DNA of 64,000 nucleotides, from contig KN805400.1 of assembly GCA_000818945.1 (NCBI GenBank), positions 71,293-135,292 on the forward strand. Reading direction: 5' to 3'. The notes under the pieces are model-generated. The model did no database searches, was not told the origin of the DNA, and saw nothing but the letters and a program-made list of their open reading frames with translations. Position numbers and translations under genes: made by a program. This document shows, piece by piece, positions 56,412-64,000 of this stretch (position 1 is its first letter; each line of letters begins with the position of its first letter). The DNA is from Schizochytrium sp. CCTCC M209059. Its lineage: Eukaryota > Sar > Bigyra > Thraustochytrida > Thraustochytriidae.

Positions 56412-56431
56412 CGGAATGGAATGGAATGGAA
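56412..56431. repeat. (GGAAT)4 array
   Basis: Four GGAAT pentamers. Confidence 0.9.
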
Positions 56432-56529
56432 TTATGATGGATGGCGCGATACTTGCCGACAGACGCTCCGCGGCGTCCAGCCTCCTTTTCTGGTGGTACT
56501 CGAAGCCGCCTTCGGCCCTCCGCTCGGCT

Positions 56530-56564
56530 TGCGTGCGTGCGTACGTGCGTGCGTGCGTGCGTGC
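56530..56564. repeat. (GTGC)n array
   Basis: About eight GTGC tetramers with one GTAC variant. Confidence 0.9.
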
Positions 56565-57210
56565 AAGCTGCTTCGGCTTGGCTGGGCTTGGCCTGGCTGA
56601 GTTTGGCTCGGATCCACTCCACTCGGCTCGCCTTGATCGGCTCGGCGCCCGCGAAGGTATGCGGTGCCTGCTGCACCAAATCGCACTCTCGACCCGAGCC
56701 TTGACCGCCTTCTTCTCCTCCTTGAGCTCTCGTGGGCCTCGGCACGCGTCGATCGCAGCGCATCTCATCTCATCTCATCATCTCACCTCACAACACATCA
56801 TTTCGACGTTACAGCCGTCATCACCTGGCTGAGAAAGGGAGCTGACTGACTGTTAGTGAGACCAGAGATCGCCAATGCAGGACGGCCAAGTTGGTCGTGT
56901 GGTTGCTGCTGCTGCAGCAGCTGCTGCTGCTGCTGCAAAAGAGGTTGTTGTTGTGATGCCTTGAGCTTGAATACACTCACGGTCACCCACTCACTCGCTC
57001 GCATCAGATCACTTACGCTGCTGTGCTGCGCCTGTGCGTGAGGAATGCGCATACCGGGGCGGAAGACGTGGACTGGGAGAAAACGGCGCGTGTGCTTGTG
57101 CGTATACGTGTGCGCGTGCGCGTGCGCCGCAAAGGCGCTGTGAAAAGCGCTTGCGGCCGCGGCGCTGCCAATCTGAACGCGAAGGCAAGGGAGCAAGCGA
57201 GCAGCGATGA

Positions 57211-57264
57211 CAGATGGTATGGTATGGTGGTATCGTATGGTATGGAATGGGATGGTATGGTATG
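57211..57264. repeat. GGTAT-type degenerate array
   Basis: Imperfect tandem GGTAT/GGAAT/GGGAT units, about 50 bp, just downstream of the Rho GTPase gene's 3' end. Confidence 0.8.
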
Positions 57265-57480
57265 ATTCACAGTCAGTCTAGGCCAGCTGGAGAGGGAGAG
57301 GCGAGGAGGAAGTAAAGGAGAAGGAAGCCGCAATTGCCATCGAACCCAACAGGATCCAAGCGAATGCTATGGGCATGAGAATGAGAGAGAGAATGAGAAT
57401 GGCATCGGAGTTCCGGATCATTCAAGGCAGATCAGAGACTTGCTTTGCGTGTGATTGATTTCTTGATTGGTTATTTGTTT

Positions 57481-58305
57481 TTATTGAATTGTACAGCAGC
57501 CACCTCCAGCCTGCGTCGCGGGGCCAGGCGTCATGTTTGGAGAAGAAGCCTTTTTGGTGAGGCCGCTCCCAGGAGCCCGAAACGCAGGATTCCGAAGACA
57601 CGTGTCGGCCGCAAGCGAAAATATCTTGTCCACGTTGAACATTTCCTTGGCAGAACACTCAACAAATCCAATGGCGCCGACTTCTTCGGCGAGCTCGTGC
57701 AGCTCTTCAGTGGAACGCCCGAGAGCCTCTTCATTCTTGAGATCGTGCTTGGTGCCCACAAGAATAAAGGGCTTGTCCGGACAGTGTTTGATAACCTCAG
57801 GAATCCACTTCTTTTGCACATTCGTGAGCGATCGGTCACCTGCCAAAGAAAAGCACAGCAAAAACACATCTGTCTCTGGATACGAGATGGGACGCAAATG
57901 CTGCGCAAGGGAAAGCGAAAGCACATCACGTGGATCAGAGAGAACCGGCACGATCGTCGTCGTTGCATGTGTCGCATCCGTGCATGTTTGAATGTCAGAA
58001 TCATGTCCATTCGCCTAGAACGCATTTTATCTCCAATAGGATCGCTCTTACTCGCACGTCCATCATCTCAGACTTACATCATACTCCTCTTGCCCGGCCG
58101 TGTCCCAGAGTTGCATCAAGAACTCCTTATTATCTGCTCGAATGACCTTCTCAAAGTTGTCAAAAACCGTGGGCACATACTCTGTTGGAAACTTGCCCTG
58201 CGAGTAGCTGATCAACAAACTCGTTTTGCCAACAGCACCGTCGCCAACGATGACCACCTTGATCGTGTTCATGGCATCGTCGATGGTCGCCTTGCGAGAC
58301 GACAT
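57481..58305 (-). CDS. Rho/Rac-family small GTPase, two exons
   Basis: Exon 1 58078-58305 (ATG at 58305), exon 2 57481-57900; 215 residues. It should switch actin and polarity pathways at membranes. G1 is GDGAVGKT (21-28), switch I has the Rho-type VPTVFDN (44-50), G3 is DTAGQE (68-73, catalytic Gln kept), G4 is GTKHDL and G5 is ECSAKE. The exon join restores EEYDHLRPISYPETDVFLL, matching Rac QEDYDRLRPLSYPQTDVFL. The C-terminus CCTIQ gives a CaaX box of CTIQ (a terminal Gln usually means farnesylation) with an extra Cys for palmitoylation. A 12-residue N-terminal extension precedes the GTPase core. The segment between G4 and G5 is about 10 residues shorter than in Rac1, at the place of the Rho insert helix. 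Confidence 0.92.
57901..58077 (-). other. Intron of the Rho GTPase gene (177 bp)
   Basis: Donor GAT|GTAAGT at 58077; pyrimidine-rich end and acceptor TTGCGCAG at 57901. Phase 0. Splicing joins conserved Rac residues exactly. Confidence 0.93.
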
Positions 58306-59135
58306 GGTTGTCACTTGGCTCCGCAAGAAATTCTCCTTGCTCAAGCCAAACGTTCGCAATTATTCGCTTTGGCGACTCCAGGTTGTCTTGCCTCGCGAAC
58401 GCCGCCGCCCAGGCGAGGTCCCCTTGCACGCACGCCTTCTAAGCGTCGCGCGCCCTCTTTTTCCCCCTCCTTTCTGCACCAGCTTAATTTGCTCGCGCGT
58501 GCCGCGATTTCCCGACGCGTGCACGCTACCTCCCCTCTCCGCGCCTCTGCGCAGGCTCGAGCTCCCGCGCGCCAGGGTTCCGACGGCCGCTCGCGGCGGG
58601 GCCGACTCTCCCTCCTCGCGCTCACGCGTAGGTCCCTCGCCGCCTCGCCGCCGCTCGGACGCCGCGCTCGCGACTCGATCGTGGTCGTCCGTCTCGTCTC
58701 GTCTCGTCTCTTCCGGTCTGCTGGGGCTGCTCTCGCGACTTGCGGTGCACGCGCCGTTTCCCCACTTGCCGGCCCCTTCCACAAGTGAGCTATCTCCGCA
58801 TTCCCCACTTGCGCAGCGGTCCACCAATGGCAATATACTTCGCACGCGGCCGACCGACCGGGTGGGTACACACCCCGACATAGGGACAGAAACCGCAGTA
58901 TTCGTAACGTTTTGTAACGGAGCGTGTGCGTTACGCTCTACGAGTGCTGATGGATGGATTGATTGATTGACGAAACAGAGCGGAGCTCGGGCGGGCGCCG
59001 CACGGGCGTGCGGCGCTTCGCGGAGCAAGAGAAAAGGACGTCTGGTCGCGAGCGGCGACCGAAAAGGTCCTCTGGACTGGTGTTGGGCTCGACTGGACCA
59101 GGGCTCGGTTGAGGGAAACTCTTGTTGCAGTGCAG
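58306..59135. promoter_or_regulatory. Divergent promoter region, Rho GTPase and coiled-coil gene
   Basis: 830 bp between divergent starts. GC-rich, with TCGTC tandem units near 58688-58712 and short GATT repeats near 58953-58970. No gene is supported in it. Confidence 0.5.
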
Positions 59136-61559
59136 ATGGCCGTCTCAACAACAACAACGGCAGGGCTAGAGAAAACCGCGACGACGAGGACGCCGACGCC
59201 GACAACGACAACAACAAACACCACTGGCGTGCAGAATTCCTGGGCAGGAGCGTCTGCAGCGGGCACACGACCGCTAATGCGTAGCATCGATGTGTCGCTG
59301 GCAGAGCTGCGCCGTGGCCGCGCAGACTTTCAGGAGATGCGTCGCGCAGCAAGGTCGCGTGCGAAACGTGCAGCGGCGCCCACAGAGATGGAAGCGCCAG
59401 GCGCAGTCTTTCACGTGCAAAACGTGCAACCTGACCGATCAAAGATCGTCGCAAACAACGCAAACGCAAACACCACCACAGCAACCTGCAACGGCAAGAT
59501 TATATCAGACCCGGCACTGTTGGTTGAGATTGCAGGAATCCGAGAAATGATCGCCAAACTCGAGACACGCCACGAGGCACAGCGCCCACCGCCAGAAAGG
59601 CCCGCCAACGCTGAAGACGCCCACGTATTACGCACCGAACTCCAGCACATCAAAGAGCAAATGGAGCAGCTGCGGCTCGCATCTCAACCCTCTCAGCTTG
59701 TGCCCGAACAGCCACAGGCCGAGGAGAAAACCACAAATCCGGCCAATGACCAGTCTAGCTTTCTCCTCCTCACGGCCAAGCTACGTTCGACCGAAGAACA
59801 AGAACAAAAAGCTAAGCAATCGGCCCAACAATCGTTAGAGCAGGCACAAGCTGCACGAGCGCAAGCAAACCTCATTGAACTACGTAATAAAGAGCTCGCG
59901 CAAGAGGTAGATGACATGAAACGGCAATTGCAAGGCGCCAAACTGCAAGGGCGAGAAGAAGTCGAACGCATCACCGCGGCGCTCAGCGAGGCGCGCGGGA
60001 AACTTTCCGCACGAGAGGCCGAGGAGCGGGGAGCCCAGGCCGCGCTTCAATGTGTGCGTTTGCAAATTGCGAAACTCATCCCTTCCGTCAATGGCACACA
60101 GTCGAAAACCCCATGGCGACACATGCTTTCCGACGCCGGCAAACGAGCGCGTACGCCTGCAAATGCAAACGAGAACGAAGCGTCTGCTCGCGCACTTGGA
60201 GACCTGCGAGGTCTCTTGGATACACTACGTGTCGCCAAAGCTTCGGTTCGCGCAAAGGAAGCCAAAGTTCGCAAGAGTCAGGCGCAAATTGCAACGCTCG
60301 GCGGGCAATTAAGCTCTCTTGAGCAAGTTCCTCTGGCTCCCGCGCCGGGACCCCGACTAAAGGAGCTGCGGAAAGAGCTTCGCAATGCTCGCGGAAGCCT
60401 TGTTCGCGTTGCCGAGAGTACCTTGCAGCAAGGCGCACAGCTGCAAGAGGCCATCGATCGCATTCGTCTCCTGGAAGAATCGGAAGCTTCTGAGTCGGAA
60501 AGCTTGGCACAAACAGAAAAGCTACGCGCCTTGAGCAGAACCTGCAAAGATACCAACGAGGCATTAGCACGTAAGCTGGACGCTCTTCAGGCAACGAGGC
60601 GGCGAAATGAGGCCCGTTTCGAGCAAGAAATGGCGAATGTTTCCGCTGCTGTGGCAAGAGCCAAGGCGTCCGCCTCAACGAAACGGTCCGAGGCTGCGCG
60701 ACTTGTTTCTGAGCAACCTGGTCTCGAGCACCGCATCGCCACGCTGTACGCGGAGATTGAGGACGCCGAAGCTGCCTTACGAACAAGCGAAGAGCGCACT
60801 GCATCGCTCTCCTTCCGGGCCGAGTCGCTTGCTCGCATGAACGAGCACCTGGGAAAAGACCCGTGCGCGCGTTTGGAAAATCTTGAACGAAAGACTACGC
60901 TTGCGGCAGCTGACGCGCGTGCTGCGCAGGAGGAAACAGTAGAAGTAAAGGCGCAGCTTAGCGCCGCTACGGGGCGTGGTGAAAGCCTGCGATCGTCGCA
61001 ACAAGATGTGACTCGCGAAATTCGCGGGCTCTATGACGAAGCTGAGCGCCTGCGCGCGCAGCTCACCGAGCTCGCTGAGAAGTCAGCAGGTATGGCTTCT
61101 TCAGCAGCAAAAGATCTTGCCGCCAGTGATGCAAGTGGCACACCGGGACCTTCAGAGAGCAAGCTGGCTTGGCAGCTCGAGGAGAGGGCCAGGCTAAAGG
61201 ATGCGCTTAGCGTGCTTCGCGAACGTCTCCGGCACACGCAGGCACAAGAGTCTGCACTCCAAGAGGAAACGGATGAACTTCGTTCCGCGGCCAAGAAGAT
61301 GGGGGACCAAACCCGCGCTCACGCCGAGCAACTGAATGACCTGGAAACTGCCGCAAGTGAGAGTGACGCGCTACGGGCCCGCGTCGTCTCGTTGAGCCGC
61401 GAGGCTCGAGAATCGCAGCTGGAGCTGGGGCGCTTGCTCGATCTTGAAACGCGGCACAAGACGAAGTTTGACGCCATCAATGCGAGATTGGCCCAACTTC
61501 ACAAACTTGTACAAAATTTGCAGCAACGTGGCTATCATCGTCAGGGCCCGCAGCCGTGA
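59136..61559 (+). CDS. Unknown coiled-coil protein
   Basis: 807 residues from the first in-frame ATG at 59136 (MAVSTTTT). The first 50 residues are Thr-rich, encoded by ACA/ACG triplets. A basic helical segment follows (about 55-80, SLAELRRGRADFQEMRRAA). From about residue 130 to the end the protein is mostly coiled coil rich in Ala, Glu, Gln and Arg, with breaks near 230 and 400. It ends HKLVQNLQQRGYHRQGPQP. I recognise no family. A cytoskeletal rod is the simplest guess given composition and neighbours; that is inference. Confidence 0.8.
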   Translation: MAVSTTTTAGLEKTATTRTPTPTTTTTNTTGVQNSWAGASAAGTRPLMRSIDVSLAELRRGRADFQEMRRAARSRAKRAAAPTEMEAPGAVFHVQNVQPDRSKIVANNANANTTTATCNGKIISDPALLVEIAGIREMIAKLETRHEAQRPPPERPANAEDAHVLRTELQHIKEQMEQLRLASQPSQLVPEQPQAEEKTTNPANDQSSFLLLTAKLRSTEEQEQKAKQSAQQSLEQAQAARAQANLIELRNKELAQEVDDMKRQLQGAKLQGREEVERITAALSEARGKLSAREAEERGAQAALQCVRLQIAKLIPSVNGTQSKTPWRHMLSDAGKRARTPANANENEASARALGDLRGLLDTLRVAKASVRAKEAKVRKSQAQIATLGGQLSSLEQVPLAPAPGPRLKELRKELRNARGSLVRVAESTLQQGAQLQEAIDRIRLLEESEASESESLAQTEKLRALSRTCKDTNEALARKLDALQATRRRNEARFEQEMANVSAAVARAKASASTKRSEAARLVSEQPGLEHRIATLYAEIEDAEAALRTSEERTASLSFRAESLARMNEHLGKDPCARLENLERKTTLAAADARAAQEETVEVKAQLSAATGRGESLRSSQQDVTREIRGLYDEAERLRAQLTELAEKSAGMASSAAKDLAASDASGTPGPSESKLAWQLEERARLKDALSVLRERLRHTQAQESALQEETDELRSAAKKMGDQTRAHAEQLNDLETAASESDALRARVVSLSREARESQLELGRLLDLETRHKTKFDAINARLAQLHKLVQNLQQRGYHRQGPQP

Positions 61560-61951
61560 GACGAGCAATTTGGCTCCTTTCTGACTTGGAGATGCTTGTT
61601 GACGCGAGACTTGTAAAATGAAGAGATTTCCTTTGTCTTTCCTGACTATCGAGACTTGCTCTTATTGCAAGCAGGTGGAGCAACGGCGCACGTGGCCAGC
61701 AAGGCTCCAAATGACCGACAAACGTTAGAGATCGCAGCAGCAACGCGAAGCTCCTCAGCAGGGCAAGTTTTCTTACAAAATAATGTGAGTCTTGTTCGAC
61801 ACAGAGAACGACGATTCTATTTAGCCCATGGTAGGTATACTTGGAATGAAACACCTGAATAGACAGACACAGCGTGGGTGAGAAAGGACTGAGCGTCAGT
61901 CAGAGTAGAAGAAAACTTTTGGAGCGAGCGATGTAACGTCAAAGATTTTCG
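61560..61951. other. Intergenic 3' region between convergent genes
   Basis: 392 bp between the stops of the coiled-coil gene and the seven-helix gene. AT-richer than the flanks. No gene is seen. Confidence 0.6.
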
Positions 61952-63400
61952 TCATGCTTCATCTTTATGACCAGGGCTCGACATCGAAACTGCAGCACGC
62001 GAGGGCGCAGTGAGAGGCGCCTCGGATGGCGGCTCAATTGGGGCCATTGGCTGCAGCACAGCGGATTGCCGAAAGCCTGGGGACATTACTTTTCCGCGGG
62101 ATGCTCCACTATTATGACCACGGTTGGCCTCATCGCGCCGGCGCTCCAGGGCGCACACATTTCGGCACATGTAAAAGACGACGGACGCGACGCTAAAGAG
62201 CTCAAAATAGGCCATGAGGTCGCTGGTGATTGCCGACACACAGTGACTGCTGCCAGGACGACAGAGCTCACGCGAGCCATAGATGACACCAAGGATAGAA
62301 TAACTGGCGGTGGCGGCGAAGAGTCCAGCAAGGGAAAGGATGATTTGGATGCCCGTTCTTCGGATCTTTTCCAAGAGTTCGACGTACTCGTCCTTGCGCT
62401 CGCTGCGCTGCGTTGTAGTCAGTCTTTCGAGTGAGTTCTTTCGCGTCCGCGTCCGCTTCAGCGAAGAAGCCGCGCCTACTTTGTCCTTGACGCGTGCCGC
62501 CATGGCTCCGATCCTAGTGTGCGCCACGTTGTCAAAATCTTGCTTGCCGTCGTCGTCGGCAATGACGGCGCATACTTTGACATCAGCTACGTCGTCGCCA
62601 GAAAGGCTGCCGGTCTCGGGATCTTCGGATACCTTGCTTAACTCAGCGGACGAGGACATGTGCGGGAGGAAAGGTCTCGAGCCGTCGAGAAAGCCGATGA
62701 GCTTGGTCATGTTGATTGCACCAAAGATAAAGGTGCAAATGATAATGAAAATGAAGGGTAGGCTCAGCAGCGCCGCGAGCGAAGCGGATGTTCTGGCAAC
62801 TGCAAAGGTGAGCACGAAAACGAAACAGGTCTCGAAAAGATACACGCTCTTCGCATAGCCGCCCCAGATGGAATCTGTGTTTCTGTACAGCATACGTGCG
62901 GACTTGCGGGCGATCTCGAGCCAGAGGATGGACACATTGAGCATGCCGAGCGTAGAGAAGACAGTGGCGACGGCTAGGGTGAATTTTTCCGCAAGCAGCA
63001 TCGGATGCAGACGGAGTTCGGATCCAGGAAAGGTGACAGTGTTGTACTGCGGCGTGAGAATCACGATCAGCGTACTGATGCGCCAGACGATAATGCCCAG
63101 GAGCGCGATGAGCGTAAAGATGAGGGTGGCCGAGTTGATTCCCAAGCGGGTCTGCCCGGGGATGTGAAAGAGGCGCCAGAGCGCGCGCACATTGGTTATG
63201 AAGACTGGCAGCGCCAGCGCCAAGCAGACGGTGACCAGAGCGATATACACATAGCCCTGCGTGGTGAGGTCCTGGCAGTCGTCTCCCGTCCAGCCGAAGT
63301 AGCCCTCGCAGGCGCACAAGGACTCGCCCTCTGGCAGCCAGGTCACGTTCCCGTAGCACGACGTGGTGCCGGGGCAGTCGAAGTCCTTTTCGCACTCCAT
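61952..63400 (-). CDS. Seven-helix membrane protein with EGF-like N-terminus
   Basis: 482 residues from the only in-frame ATG, at 63400; an in-frame stop lies about 110 bp upstream. The first 45 residues hold an EGF-like Cys pattern (six Cys, ending CEGYFGWTGDDC). About seven hydrophobic helices follow: near 50-70, 90-115, 133-160, 185-200, 206-228, then a long polar loop (about 235-345), then near 348-372 and 388-408. A short Cys-containing loop (RELCRPGSSHC) joins the last two. The C-terminal tail is Pro/Ser-rich. No signal peptide precedes the Cys-rich part, so a 5' exon may be missing. The topology resembles a 7TM receptor with a large third intracellular loop, but no GPCR motif is recognised. 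Confidence 0.8.
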   Translation of the reverse strand: MECEKDFDCPGTTSCYGNVTWLPEGESLCACEGYFGWTGDDCQDLTTQGYVYIALVTVCLALALPVFITNVRALWRLFHIPGQTRLGINSATLIFTLIALLGIIVWRISTLIVILTPQYNTVTFPGSELRLHPMLLAEKFTLAVATVFSTLGMLNVSILWLEIARKSARMLYRNTDSIWGGYAKSVYLFETCFVFVLTFAVARTSASLAALLSLPFIFIIICTFIFGAINMTKLIGFLDGSRPFLPHMSSSAELSKVSEDPETGSLSGDDVADVKVCAVIADDDGKQDFDNVAHTRIGAMAARVKDKVGAASSLKRTRTRKNSLERLTTTQRSERKDEYVELLEKIRRTGIQIILSLAGLFAATASYSILGVIYGSRELCRPGSSHCVSAITSDLMAYFELFSVASVVFYMCRNVCALERRRDEANRGHNSGASRGKVMSPGFRQSAVLQPMAPIEPPSEAPLTAPSRAAVSMSSPGHKDEA

Positions 63401-64000
63401 GGCTGCGGTCGACGACTCGAGGGCGCCGGCGCGTACTCGAGCGTCTCGGTCGGTCTTGGGTCCTCGGGGCCGGAGGAGCAGGAGCGGGCTCGGCCAGGGC
63501 TTTGCTGCCTTACTGCCTTGCCTGGCTTCTTGCCGAGGCCGCTCGCTCTACAGAGCAGGCTCCGGATCGTTGTCACACCACGGCGCGCGCGTGCACTTCT
63601 GTCCTGCAAACCAACGCGCGTCCAGGCAGAACGAAAGGGCCGTGCCTCCGTCTGCTCCGGTCTCCAGCAGCTCGCTAGGCACACGCAGGCAGAGGCAGGC
63701 AGGCAGGCAGGCAGGCAGGCACACACGCCGCCACACACGCCGCCACAAACGCAGGTGGCACGCACAACACACGCAGGCCGCGGGCGGCTCGGCCTGCGTC
63801 TTCCTCGCGGTGCTGCGCTTGGCGTGGCTTGGCTTGCCGCTTGCTTGTCTTGGTTGTTTGCTTTCTTGGCTTTTTCTGGCTCGGCGGTGTGGCTTTGCTT
63901 ACTTGCTTTTTTGCTTGCTTTTTTGCTTGCTTGCTCTTTTGCTTGCTACTGCCTCTCTCGCTCAAAGTCAAGCTGCAGCTGCCGCTGCTGGCTGATGTGA
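63401..64000. other. Upstream region of the seven-helix gene, repeat-rich
   Basis: 600 bp to the window end. It holds a GGCA array (63684-63720), CACACGCCGC repeats after it, and CTTG/TTGCTTGC repeats (about 63895-63950). Promoter sequence and perhaps a 5' exon lie here. Frames are low complexity. Confidence 0.5.
63684..63720. repeat. (GGCA)n tetranucleotide array
   Basis: About nine GGCA units, with one interruption near the left end. Confidence 0.9.

Larger units (their letters stand above)
54861..57480. other. Long non-coding, repeat-rich intergenic region
   Basis: About 2.6 kb, very GC-rich on the left, upstream of the three-RRM gene and downstream of the Rho GTPase gene. It carries at least nine short tandem arrays listed separately. 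Long frames across it (for example about 55412-56437) are Arg/Ala/Ser-rich with no domain and arise from base composition. I see no gene. Confidence 0.6.

Noticed and set aside
55412..56437. 341-codon frame in the repeat-rich intergenic region
   Set aside because: Arg/Ala/Ser-rich translation that runs through microsatellites; several competing frames on both strands; no start context or domain.

Overview
The window is nuclear DNA of a protist, not a bacterium. It has large, mostly intronless genes on both strands, a few short GT-AG introns, long GC-rich 5' gene ends (two of them broken by N gaps), many short tandem repeats, and eukaryote-only families: kinesin-9, a gamma-tubulin complex subunit, an Msp1/ATAD1 AAA ATPase, PABPN1, a proteasome assembly chaperone and a Rho GTPase. 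The flagellar/centriolar genes, the stramenopile-style zinc-repeat protein and the large Cys-rich multi-pass surface proteins suggest a flagellated heterokont, most likely a thraustochytrid/labyrinthulomycete. That placement is inference from gene content.

Layout. 0.2-1.7 kb: ammonium transporter (+). 2.0-3.7 kb: unknown coiled-coil protein (-). 4.8-14.6 kb: one uninterrupted 3,275-residue protein with leucine-rich repeats, IQ/Sfi1-like helices, MORN repeats and two WW domains (-). 15-16.6 kb: Msp1/ATAD1 (+), whose 3' end overlaps gamma-tubulin complex component 4 (-, 16.6-19.6 kb). 20-23 kb: an acidic unknown protein and a PH/ankyrin protein (both -). 23.7-28.6 kb: an FG-GAP/Cys-rich multi-pass receptor-like protein (-). 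28.7-31 kb: an N gap and a perfect 28-copy 21-bp CAG/CAA array. 31-40.3 kb: a multi-pass membrane protein and, 47 bp later, a 2,554-residue coiled coil with a 6-copy internal repeat (both +). 40.4-42.8 kb: kinesin-9 (-). 43.6-45.5 kb: a ten-repeat zinc-binding protein (+). 45.7-49 kb: a CCDC57-like coiled coil (-). 49.4-50.2 kb: PAC2 (-). 51.3-51.9 kb: PABPN1 (+). 52.4-54.9 kb: a three-RRM protein with two C-terminal introns (-). 55-57.4 kb: repeat-rich non-coding DNA. 57.5-58.3 kb: a two-exon Rho/Rac GTPase (-). 59.1-61.6 kb: a coiled-coil protein (+). 62-63.4 kb: a seven-helix membrane protein with an EGF-like N-terminus (-).

There is no operon logic as in bacteria. A theme does recur: at least three of the nineteen genes (GCP4, kinesin-9, CCDC57-like) are microtubule or basal-body proteins, and three more (the LRR/IQ/MORN/WW giant and two coiled coils) could be. 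The most unusual architectures are a lectin-like beta-rich insert inside GCP4, the giant LRR-Sfi1-MORN-WW protein, the FG-GAP receptor-like protein, and a Rho GTPase that seems to lack most of the Rho insert helix.
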